9,267 nucleotides of DNA from positions 1-9,267 of the forward strand of contig JAEYWT010000252.1 in assembly GCA_023428865.1 (NCBI GenBank). Direction: 5' to 3'. Each line of letters opens with the position of its first letter. Position 1 is the first letter of the stretch. Both the position numbers and the translations under genes were made by a program. This document shows positions 1 through 5,196 of the stretch, one piece after another. The notes below the pieces were generated by a model. The model was not told the DNA's origin and searched no databases. It worked only from the letters and a program-made list of their open reading frames with translations. This DNA comes from Bacteroidota bacterium. GTDB taxonomy: Bacteria; Bacteroidota; Bacteroidia; Flavobacteriales_F; PHOS-HE28.

Positions 1-498
1 CGACTGTCCAGCAATCCTCGGGGCAATATGCGGTGGGTAGAGGACGCCAACCTTGTCATAGGCAAATGGGTCCAGATCTTCGACGGTGTTGATGTAGTTG
101 CAGAAGTGCAACACGTACACTGCCGCACCATTCTCATTGACTGGAAGAATTCTTCCTCCTGCCACTTTGGGTTGCGTGGCGAAGTACAGAGCAACAAGGG
201 GACTGCTCGTCCAATCGAGCAACCGTGTCTCCAATCCATGATGCTGCGCAACAGCCAACCAATCCCAGTCGTTAGTTGGAAGATTGCTCAAGGTCGCATG
301 CGCTCGTCGTTTGAACTGTTGGAACAATTCAATTTCATCATCGATGTTGTAATAGTCCCGACGTCCAATTGTAGGTATCAACTTGTGGTTCACGCGGTCT
401 GCCACTCCACGGTAAACATGATGGCCACAAGTGCAGTTTGAGCACACATGCCTTGTAAAGTCGGACAGCGAATTGATGATGACAGAATCAGTGGACAT
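1..498 (-). CDS. FRG-domain protein, N-terminal part (cut by left edge)
   Basis: The frame is open for 166 codons from ATG at 498 and runs off the left edge; an in-frame TAG at 508-510 lies just upstream of the start. Its landmarks match the FRG domain (Pfam FRG, named after a Phe/Tyr-Arg-Gly motif): YRG at residues 29-31 followed by KLIPTIGR (39-46), then AQHHGLETRLLDWT (84-97) with PLVALYFA (100-107), and PPHIAPRI (155-162), just before the usual Q-x-G-x-F-T stretch, which would lie outside. The biochemical activity of FRG domains is not established; they are often found in accessory regions and next to defence genes. A Cys/His cluster, C19-x2-C22-x-C24-x-H26-H27, directly precedes the YRG motif and could bind metal (inference). 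Base composition is more A/T-rich than in the neighbouring genes, suggesting transfer. The domain call is strong; function and full length are unknown. Confidence 0.85.
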   Translation of the reverse strand, partial: MSTDSVIINSLSDFTRHVCSNCTCGHHVYRGVADRVNHKLIPTIGRRDYYNIDDEIELFQQFKRRAHATLSNLPTNDWDWLAVAQHHGLETRLLDWTSSPLVALYFATQPKVAGGRILPVNENGAAVYVLHFCNYINTVEDLDPFAYDKVGVLYPPHIAPRIAGQS

Positions 499-522
499 TG
501 ACGTGCACTATTGCGTGAGCGA

Positions 523-613
523 TTGCAGCGGAAAGCCCGCAAGCGAGGAGGAACGACGAGTGCGGACTTGTAGCGGAAAGCGCGACCCCGAGGCTTTGCG
601 AGGGGGCACGCCC
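523..613. repeat. Two tandem ~45-base units, each a 17-base core plus a stem-loop
   Basis: Unit 1 (523-567) and unit 2 (568-613) each begin with the core TTGYAGCGGAAAGCSCG (523-539 and 568-584; two differences in 17). The core is followed by a different inverted repeat: CCGCA/TGCGG (537-541 with 561-565) in unit 1, and GCG-CCCC/GGGG-CGC (582-589 with 602-611, imperfect) in unit 2. The pair lies in the gap between metH and the FRG gene. From memory, similar intergenic text recurs in Bacteroidota genomes, but I could not check this. It may be a REP-like or non-autonomous element; it has no coding content. It could also act as a transcription or mRNA-end structure after metH. Confidence 0.6.
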
Positions 614-641
614 AAAGCCAACACCAAGGAACTACTGCATT

Positions 642-665
642 CCTCTGTGCCTCCGTGCCTCTGTG
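642..665. repeat. Three tandem copies of octamer CCTCYGTG
   Basis: Copies at 642-649, 650-657 and 658-665 differ only at the fifth base (T, C, T). The array begins 10 bases downstream of the metH stop codon (minus strand), where the transcript would read as repeated CACRGAGG. It resembles the short tandemly repeated repetitive sequences described between genes in cyanobacteria, though those are heptamers. No function can be read from it. Confidence 0.7.
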
Positions 666-674
666 GTGAAGTAT

Positions 675-1676
675 TCATACCAGTGCTGGCTGTACACGCG
701 GCGCATGTTTACCCGCCTCCTTCGCCAATGCCGCGATATGCTCCGGCGTCGTTCCACAACACCCGCCTACCACGTTCACCCAGCCATTGGCCATGAACTC
801 GCCCACGAGCTTGGCGGTGACCTCGGGCGTTTCGCGGTACTCGCCCATCTGGTCGGGCAGGCCGGCGTTGGGGTAGATGCTGACGCGGCAGGTGCTCTGC
901 TCGGCGATCACTTCGAGGTACGGACGCATCTGCGCCGCGCCCAACGCGCAGTTGAGGCCCATGCTGAAGAGCGGCACGTGCGCCATGCTGATGAGGAAGG
1001 CTTCGATGGTCTGGCCGCTGAGGGTGCGCCCGCTGGCATCGGTGATGGTGACGCTGCACATGAGCGGCACGCGCGTGTTGCGCGCCTCGAACACCTCGTC
1101 GATGGCGAAGAAGGCGGCCTTGGCGTTGAGCGTGTCGAAGATGGTCTCCACCAGCAGGATGTCGGCGCCGGCATCGAGCAGGGCTTCCACTTGTTCCTTG
1201 TAGGCGGTGACGAGCTGATCGAAGGTGACGGCGCGGTAGCCGGGATCGTTCACGTCGGGACTGAGCGATGCGGTCTTGTTCATCGGCCCGATGGCACCGG
1301 CCACGAAGCGCGGCTTGCTCGGGTCCATGGCGGTGTACTTCGCGCAGGCTTCCTTCGCGAGGCGCACTGATGCGAGGTTCATCTCGCGTGCGAGGTGGCT
1401 GCACTCGTGCTCGGCCTGCGCGATGCTGGTGGCGGAGAAGGTGTTCGTCTCCACGATGTCGGCGCCGGCCGCGAGGTATTGCTCGTGGATGGTGCGGATG
1501 GCATCGGGCCGCGAGAGCGAAAGGAGTTCGTTGTTGCCCTTCAGCAGGATCTTGTGGTCCTCCATGCCTTTCGGATGGAAGTCCTCCTCGGTGAGGCCGA
1601 GCTTCTGGATCATGGTGCCCATGGCCCCGTCGAGGACGAGGATGCGCTGGGAGGCGATGCGTTCGAGGTCTGTCAT
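675..1676 (-). CDS. metH: Methionine synthase homocysteine-binding module (split MetH, N-terminal part only)
   Basis: A 333-residue protein containing only the homocysteine S-methyltransferase (Hcy-binding, zinc) barrel. In MetH this module activates homocysteine as a thiolate for methylation by methylcobalamin. The zinc ligands are visible as C243 (GLNCALG) and C306-C307 (GGCCGTTP), 63 residues apart as in E. coli MetH (C247, C310, C311). Other family landmarks are LDGAMGTMIQ (15-24), ETNTF (76-80), VAGAIGP (125-131) and SGQTIEAF (220-227). The start is ATG at 1676, directly before MTDLERIASQRILVLDGAMGT. Pterin, cobalamin and reactivation domains are absent; the ORF ends with a plain TGA and shows no frameshift. 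Split MetH is known in Bacteroidota, so a partner gene carrying the remaining domains is expected but is not in this window. Expression is almost certainly controlled by the SAM-I riboswitch upstream. A stand-alone methyltransferase using another donor is a less likely alternative. Confidence 0.9.
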   Translation of the reverse strand: MTDLERIASQRILVLDGAMGTMIQKLGLTEEDFHPKGMEDHKILLKGNNELLSLSRPDAIRTIHEQYLAAGADIVETNTFSATSIAQAEHECSHLAREMNLASVRLAKEACAKYTAMDPSKPRFVAGAIGPMNKTASLSPDVNDPGYRAVTFDQLVTAYKEQVEALLDAGADILLVETIFDTLNAKAAFFAIDEVFEARNTRVPLMCSVTITDASGRTLSGQTIEAFLISMAHVPLFSMGLNCALGAAQMRPYLEVIAEQSTCRVSIYPNAGLPDQMGEYRETPEVTAKLVGEFMANGWVNVVGGCCGTTPEHIAALAKEAGKHAPRVQPALV

Positions 1677-1721
1677 CAGGTCGCGTATGTCGGTGCTTTC
1701 TGGTCGCTAGAGTGGAGGAGA

Positions 1722-1791
1722 GTGCGAGGGTGCGAGAGTGCAAGGGCGCCTGACCCGACCCTTGCACTCTCTCACTCTTTCACCCTCGCAC
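1722..1791 (-). repeat. 24-bp inverted repeat made of octamer arrays, in the metH leader
   Basis: The inner stem is perfect for 13 bp (1734-1746 with 1759-1771, 12-base loop) and the outer stem for 11 bp (1722-1732 with 1781-1791). They are separated by one unpaired base on one side and nine (1772-1780) on the other. Each arm is itself a tandem octamer array: GTGCGAGG-like units at 1722, 1730 and 1738, and CYCTYKCA-like units at 1759, 1767, 1775 and 1783. The element lies between the riboswitch terminator and the metH start, about 45 bases before the ATG, so it is transcribed whenever the switch is on. It could protect or block the mRNA, or may simply be an inserted repeat. Confidence 0.75.
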
Positions 1792-1799
1792 CGCATTCC

Positions 1800-1835
1800 A
1801 AAAGGAAAAGCCCCATCCGATGGACCGGATGAGGC
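1800..1835 (-). terminator. Intrinsic terminator of the SAM riboswitch expression platform
   Basis: In the minus-strand transcript, GCCTCATCCG (1835-1826) pairs with CGGATGGGGC (1819-1810) through 10 consecutive pairs, one of them a G-U, around a 6-base loop. A T-rich run TTTTCCTTTT (1809-1800) follows. It lies 37 bases downstream of the S-box aptamer and upstream of metH. The CTCATC within its 5' arm is complementary to GATGAG, the 3' strand of aptamer helix P1. This predicts a mutually exclusive antiterminator: SAM bound gives P1 plus terminator (off), and no SAM gives antitermination (on). Confidence 0.85.
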
Positions 1836-1872
1836 ATCAATGTTCCCTTGCGGGACTTGCTTCCTGATCGCG

Positions 1873-1985
1873 GCTCATCTTCTCCCGCCTTACGGCGAGA
1901 CTGGATTTAGCACCTACCCTACGGATCACCACCGGACGGTTGCCAAGGCTTCACAGGGCCAGTCCCTCTGCCTTTCTGGATAAGC
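1873..1985 (-). promoter_or_regulatory. SAM-I (S-box) riboswitch aptamer controlling metH
   Basis: Read on the minus strand, the 113 bases contain the S-box core in order: TTATCCAGA, AGAGGGA, GGCCCTGTGAAGCC, GGCAACC, AGGTGCTAAATCCAG, then the closing AGATGAGC. Helix P1 forms from GCTTATC (1985-1979) and GATGAGC (1879-1873), 7 bp with one G-U pair. P4 is CTCGCC/GGCGGG closed by a GTAA tetraloop. S-box aptamers bind S-adenosylmethionine and usually lower expression of methionine biosynthesis genes, which fits the metH module downstream. A 4-bp hairpin with a GCAA tetraloop (about 1844-1855) lies between aptamer and terminator. The P3 region is less regular and I did not resolve it fully. Confidence 0.95.
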
Positions 1986-1988
1986 GAT

Positions 1989-2027
1989 GGAAAGAACGTG
2001 GCGCGAAGATAGGGCGGCGCCACGTTC
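1989..2027 (-). terminator. Terminator of the S9 peptidase gene
   Basis: A perfect 11-bp inverted repeat, GAACGTGGCGC (2027-2017 on the minus strand) with GCGCCACGTTC (2004-1994), surrounds a 12-base loop. It begins 16 bases after the peptidase TGA and is followed by a short T run (TTTCC). Position and shape fit an intrinsic terminator, though the T run is weak. It ends only 8 bases before the first base of the SAM aptamer. Confidence 0.65.
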
Positions 2028-2034
2028 CTGTCAC
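2004..2034 (-). promoter_or_regulatory. Candidate promoter for the metH riboswitch leader
   Basis: The minus strand carries TATCTTCG at 2011-2004, 7 of 8 to the Bacteroidota -7 consensus TAnnTTTG. GTGACA lies 17 bases upstream (2034-2029). A start site predicted at about 1997-2000 would put the aptamer some 12-15 bases into the transcript. The -7 element lies in the loop of the preceding terminator. The calling rests on short motifs, so confidence is low. Confidence 0.35.
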
Positions 2035-2043
2035 GGCCGTGGC

Positions 2044-4119
2044 TCAGCGTGCGCCTCCGATGTGCTTGTCCAGCCACTCGAACACGGTCTTGTGCCACAG
2101 CATGGAGTTCTGCGGCTTCAGCACCCAATGGTTCTCGTCGGGGAAACGCAGGTACTTGCTCTCGATGCCCTTGGCCTGGCAGGCGGTGAAGGTGCCGATC
2201 CCTTGCTCCAGTGGCACTCGGAAATCGTTGTCGCCATGCACCACAAGCATGGGTAGGCGCCAATCCTTCGCGTGGAGCATGGGGTTGAAGATGTCGTACT
2301 CCGCGGGTTGGTTGAAGACATCGGTGCCATTCTCCCAGTTGGTGAACCACAGCTCTTCGGTGGCGTAACCCATCATGCGCGTGTCGAAGATCCCGCAGTG
2401 TGAAACGAGGCATTGGAAGGCATCGGCCCAGCGCCCAGCGATCCAGTTGACCATGTAGCCGCCATAGCTGGCACCGAGTGCGGCCACACGGCCCCCATCG
2501 AGGTAGGGATATTTGCCGAGGGCGAAGGCCAGACCTTTCTGCAGATCCTCCAAGGGACGGTCACCCCAGTGCTGGTTGATGGCATCGGTGAAGGCTTGTC
2601 CGTAGCCGGTGCTGCCGTGGAAGTCGATCATGACCACCGCGTAGCCTTGGCCGGCGTAGGTCTGCGGGTTCCAGCGGAAGCTCCAGCCATCACCGAAGCT
2701 GCCTTGCGGACCGCCGTGGATGAGGAAGGCCACCGGATACTTCTTGCCTTCGGTGTAGTTCGCGGGCTTCAGCACGTAGCCGTAGACCGTCTCGTTGTTC
2801 CAGCCGCTGAAACTGAACTGTTCGTAGGCGCCGAACGCTTTCTCTTTCAACGATGCGTTCACCTGGGTGAGCACCGTAGCGCCTTCATCGATGCGTTTGG
2901 CTTTGGGCGTAGCTGCGTAGAGTTGTGCCGGACCGCTCAGGCCACTCTTCTGGAACACGAAGCCCTTGGGTGTTTCTGCGAAGGCATCGAGGTGGCCATC
3001 GGTGCTTAGGGCGCTAACGGTGCTGGTCTTTACATCAATGCGGAAGAGGCGGTGCTTGCCGAGGTCATCGGCGGTCACGAGCAGGCTCTTGCCATCGCGG
3101 CTCCACGCGAGGCTCGCGGCACTGCGGTCCCATGCGCGGGCCACATCGGAAGTGGTGCCGGTGGCGAGGTCCATCACCTTTAGTTGGAAACGGTCGGCTT
3201 CGTAGCCGGGGCGCGCCATCGCTTTGTAGGCGAGCTTGGTGCCGTCGGGCGAGATCACCGGAGCCGCATCCCACGCGGGGTTCGCAGCGGTGAGGTTCTT
3301 GAGCTCGCCACCGCTCACGGGCACGCTGTGGATATCGAAGTTGGTGCTCCAGGGTTCGGTCTTCCCCGCCACACGCGCGCTGAAGAACACGGTGCGCCCA
3401 TCATTGCTGATGGTGAAGTCCTCGTTGCCGCCGAAGGGTTTGGAAGGCACGTCGCCATCCAGTCCATCGGTAAGGGCGATAGGCGTTGCGGTAGCATCGG
3501 GCAGCGGCAGGTAGAAAAGGTGGTTGCGGGTGCCGTCCTTCCAAGTGTCCCAGTGGCGCAGGAAGAGTTTGTCGTAGAGTTGGCCGCTACTTTTCACACC
3601 CTGTTTCGCCTTCAGACGCTCGGCGGTGCAGGCGATCTCATTGCCCTTGCACTCAGGCAACACAGCCAATGCCACCACGATGCCCGAGCCGTTCGGTGCC
3701 ACGCGGTAGGTCTCTACATCGAGCAGAAGATCCGTGATCTGTTTGGCGTTGTTGCCTTGTGCATCGGCCTTCCAAACTTGTGTAGTGCCGCTTTCGCCGC
3801 GTCCGCTGAGGAAGTAGAATCCGGTGCCATCAGCGGCCCATTGCACATCGAAGGCTCCGCCTTCGCTTGCGGCCACTTTCACTTCAGGCGTTCCCGGTGC
3901 GGTTAGATCCTTCAACCAAAGACTGCTCAAACCGCGGTTGTTCTCCATATCAGTGGCGCGCACGTTGAAGAGGGCCTTCGTTCCGGGTGAATCCACGGCT
4001 AGGCCACTGATGCGGTCGAGCATCAGCATGTCCTGGTAGGTGAACGGCGAACGCTGTTGGGCGTTGGCCGCTATATGGAAAAGGAAGAGGGAAGAGAGGA
4101 GAACGGTTGAAGTGCGCAT
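2044..4119 (-). CDS. Secreted S9 family serine peptidase (DPP5/acylaminoacyl-peptidase-like)
   Basis: A 691-residue protein with a signal peptide (hydrophobic 5-18, likely cleavage after ANA at 20), an N-terminal beta-propeller-like half (about 25-420, with repeated SPDGTKLAY- and SRDGKSLL-like blades), and a C-terminal alpha/beta-hydrolase (about 430-691). The catalytic residues are visible: Ser551 in GASYGGYM, Asp632 in HGDNDFRVP and His664 in DENHW, with HGGPQ (468-472) at the oxyanion region. Family members release dipeptides or acylated residues from peptides; the size and secretion resemble Porphyromonas gingivalis DPP5, so a periplasmic role in peptide use is likely. Substrate specificity cannot be read from the sequence. 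ATG at 4119 was chosen because it begins the signal peptide; the frame stays open 43 codons further up (to 4248), but that segment is Arg/Cys-rich and covers the intergenic repeat. A terminator follows the stop. Confidence 0.9.
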   Translation of the reverse strand: MRTSTVLLSSLFLFHIAANAQQRSPFTYQDMLMLDRISGLAVDSPGTKALFNVRATDMENNRGLSSLWLKDLTAPGTPEVKVAASEGGAFDVQWAADGTGFYFLSGRGESGTTQVWKADAQGNNAKQITDLLLDVETYRVAPNGSGIVVALAVLPECKGNEIACTAERLKAKQGVKSSGQLYDKLFLRHWDTWKDGTRNHLFYLPLPDATATPIALTDGLDGDVPSKPFGGNEDFTISNDGRTVFFSARVAGKTEPWSTNFDIHSVPVSGGELKNLTAANPAWDAAPVISPDGTKLAYKAMARPGYEADRFQLKVMDLATGTTSDVARAWDRSAASLAWSRDGKSLLVTADDLGKHRLFRIDVKTSTVSALSTDGHLDAFAETPKGFVFQKSGLSGPAQLYAATPKAKRIDEGATVLTQVNASLKEKAFGAYEQFSFSGWNNETVYGYVLKPANYTEGKKYPVAFLIHGGPQGSFGDGWSFRWNPQTYAGQGYAVVMIDFHGSTGYGQAFTDAINQHWGDRPLEDLQKGLAFALGKYPYLDGGRVAALGASYGGYMVNWIAGRWADAFQCLVSHCGIFDTRMMGYATEELWFTNWENGTDVFNQPAEYDIFNPMLHAKDWRLPMLVVHGDNDFRVPLEQGIGTFTACQAKGIESKYLRFPDENHWVLKPQNSMLWHKTVFEWLDKHIGGAR

Positions 4120-4135
4120 GATGTGGGTGCGACGT

Positions 4136-4154
4136 TTCGGGCGCCGAAGTTCGG
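4136..4154. promoter_or_regulatory. Alternating TTCGG/CCGAA/TTCGG inverted repeats before the S9 gene
   Basis: TTCGG (4136-4140), CCGAA (4144-4148) and TTCGG (4150-4154) form two overlapping dyads that share the middle arm, 17-35 bases upstream of the peptidase start. The second is an 11-base palindrome with a single central base, too tight for an RNA hairpin but suitable as a protein-binding site. A further CACGC-GTT-GCGTG dyad lies at 4160-4172. I found no good TAnnTTTG promoter here, so the peptidase may be read through from the oxidase operon or use a weaker promoter. Confidence 0.3.
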
Positions 4155-4197
4155 TACAACACGCGTTGCGTGATCCGGGCAAATGCCGCTCACTCCA

Positions 4198-4241
4198 CCT
4201 TGATCCCTTGGAACTTGAGTCTTGTGCCTTGAACCTTGCCT
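4198..4241. repeat. Degenerate heptamer tandem array (CTTG every 7 bases)
   Basis: CTTG occurs at 4199, 4207, 4214, 4221, 4228 and 4235, a spacing of 8, 7, 7, 7, 7, with the other three positions variable. The array fills part of the 151-base gap between the small CxxC gene and the S9 peptidase gene. It does not form a clear hairpin and does not code. Confidence 0.6.
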
Positions 4242-4270
4242 CGTCCACCGAAGTTTCAGCACAGTTGGGT

Positions 4271-4537
4271 TCACCCCTGCGCTCCCGCGAACTCCTTCAC
4301 GAAGCCCACGATCCGTTTGCGGAAAAGGAGGAACAAAAGCACATAGGGCACGGCCATCAGGTAGAGAATGCCCGTGTTGAGGCCCTTTCCTACCGCTTGT
4401 TCGCCGCCGAAGATGTTGCCCGATCCTTCACCACTTTCCACCACGGCCTTGCACATGGCACAGCCTTGGGCCCATGCCATTTCGGGCACCACCATGGCCA
4501 GCAGCAAGAGGGCGAGGAAGAGGGTTCGGTTGCGCAT
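4271..4537 (-). CDS. Small secreted or membrane protein with a CxxC motif, end of oxidase operon
   Basis: Encodes 88 residues: a signal peptide or signal anchor (hydrophobic 6-18, possible cleavage after AWA at 23), then QGCAMCKAVVES with C26 and C29, a Gly-rich linker, KGLNTGILYLM and a hydrophobic segment (about 57-73), and a short basic tail. ATG at 4537 is chosen because it opens the signal peptide; the in-frame extension to 4672 would overlap the DUF420 gene and looks non-coding. From memory, similar short proteins occur beside SCO/DUF420 in Bacteroidota oxidase clusters, but I know no assigned function. With a CxxC predicted outside the cytoplasm and copper-handling neighbours, a role in oxidase metallation or thiol exchange is a reasonable inference. 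It lies 97 bases after the DUF420 gene. Confidence 0.75.
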   Translation of the reverse strand: MRNRTLFLALLLLAMVVPEMAWAQGCAMCKAVVESGEGSGNIFGGEQAVGKGLNTGILYLMAVPYVLLFLLFRKRIVGFVKEFAGAQG

Positions 4538-4593
4538 CGCGAGGTGAAGATAGCACGGCGGAACGATACGCCTGGCCAGGGCTTGCCTTAACT

Positions 4594-4631
4594 GGTCGAT
4601 CCAGGCGTTGGAGGGCCTTTCCCGATCGACC
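4594..4631 (-). other. Hairpin just after the DUF420 stop codon
   Basis: GGTCGATC (4594-4601) and GATCGACC (4624-4631) form a perfect 8-bp stem, with a nested AGGC/GCCT pairing inside the 22-base interval. It begins 3 bases after the DUF420 TGA and lies before the small CxxC gene. There is no T run, so it is more likely an mRNA processing or stabilising structure, or a partial attenuator, than a full terminator. Confidence 0.4.
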
Positions 4632-4634
4632 GGC

Positions 4635-5192
4635 TCAGTAGTAAGGGCTGATGAGCAGGTACACCACCACACCGGTCACGCTCACGTAGAACCATACGGG
4701 CCACAAGCGTTTGGCCAGCTTGCGGTGCGCGGGATATTGCGCGGAAAGTGCGCGGTAGGCCGTGGTAAGGATGAATGGAAGTGAGGCCCCTGCCAGGATG
4801 ATGTGCGTGGCGAGGATGATGTAGTACAGCGTCTTGATGGTGCCCGTTCCTCCGAAAGTGGTTTCCCCAGCGAAGAGGTGATGCAGGATGTACGAGACCA
4901 AGAAGAGCATCGAGAGCACCATGGCCCCGAGCATCGCGCTTCGGTGTGCCGACCATTTCCCGGCCTTCGCAGTGAATAACCCCACGAGCAACAACACGCT
5001 CACCAAACTATTGATCACCGCGTTCACCTTGGCGAAGACGTGGATGTCCCAGGTGCCGGAGGTTGGCACTTGGATCCGGTTCAAGAGCACCACGGCCAGG
5101 AACACCACACTAGAAAGGATCCAGATCCAGCGTTTGGCGGGTTGTTCGGCCAGGTCGATCGCCTTGGCGGGATAGGCTTCACGTGCGCTCAT
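4635..5192 (-). CDS. DUF420 membrane protein, oxidase assembly (CtaM-like)
   Basis: A 185-residue protein with about five predicted membrane segments (22-40, 55-74, 86-106, 121-147, 163-182). Conserved-looking histidines sit near the membrane edges: H51 (WDIHVFAKVNA), H83, H104-H105 (SYILHH), H130 and H156. This pattern matches DUF420, the family of Staphylococcus aureus CtaM, which is needed for haem A-containing oxidase function. ATG at 5192 is 4 bases after the SCO stop (5197-5199), implying coupled translation. In this operon it most likely helps insert or stabilise cofactors in the caa3-type oxidase. The family call is firm; the molecular role is inferred from CtaM and from context. Confidence 0.85.
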   Translation of the reverse strand: MSAREAYPAKAIDLAEQPAKRWIWILSSVVFLAVVLLNRIQVPTSGTWDIHVFAKVNAVINSLVSVLLLVGLFTAKAGKWSAHRSAMLGAMVLSMLFLVSYILHHLFAGETTFGGTGTIKTLYYIILATHIILAGASLPFILTTAYRALSAQYPAHRKLAKRLWPVWFYVSVTGVVVYLLISPYY

Positions 5193-5196
5193 GCGG

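Noticed and set aside
28..441. Plus-strand frame of 137 codons at the left edge
   Set aside because: It overlaps the minus-strand FRG frame, which has clear family motifs; the plus frame shows no domain-like text.
582..611. Terminator for metH
   Set aside because: The stem is imperfect and no T run follows on the minus strand; it fits better as part of the repeated unit.
523..665. CRISPR array
   Set aside because: The repeats are two or three short degenerate units without regular unique spacers, and no cas gene is present.
709..1767. Long minus-strand frame of 352 codons overlapping metH
   Set aside because: Arg/His/Pro-rich translation typical of a shifted reading of GC-rich DNA; the 675-1676 frame carries the zinc ligands and all motifs.
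1919..2413. Minus-strand frame of 164 codons across the riboswitch and peptidase end
   Set aside because: It runs through the SAM aptamer and terminator and out of frame through the peptidase; no recognisable protein.
4120..4248. 43-codon N-terminal extension of the S9 peptidase
   Set aside because: It would place an Arg/Cys-rich segment before an intact signal peptide and covers the heptamer array.
4538..4672. 45-codon extension of the small CxxC protein
   Set aside because: It overlaps the DUF420 gene and would bury the signal peptide.
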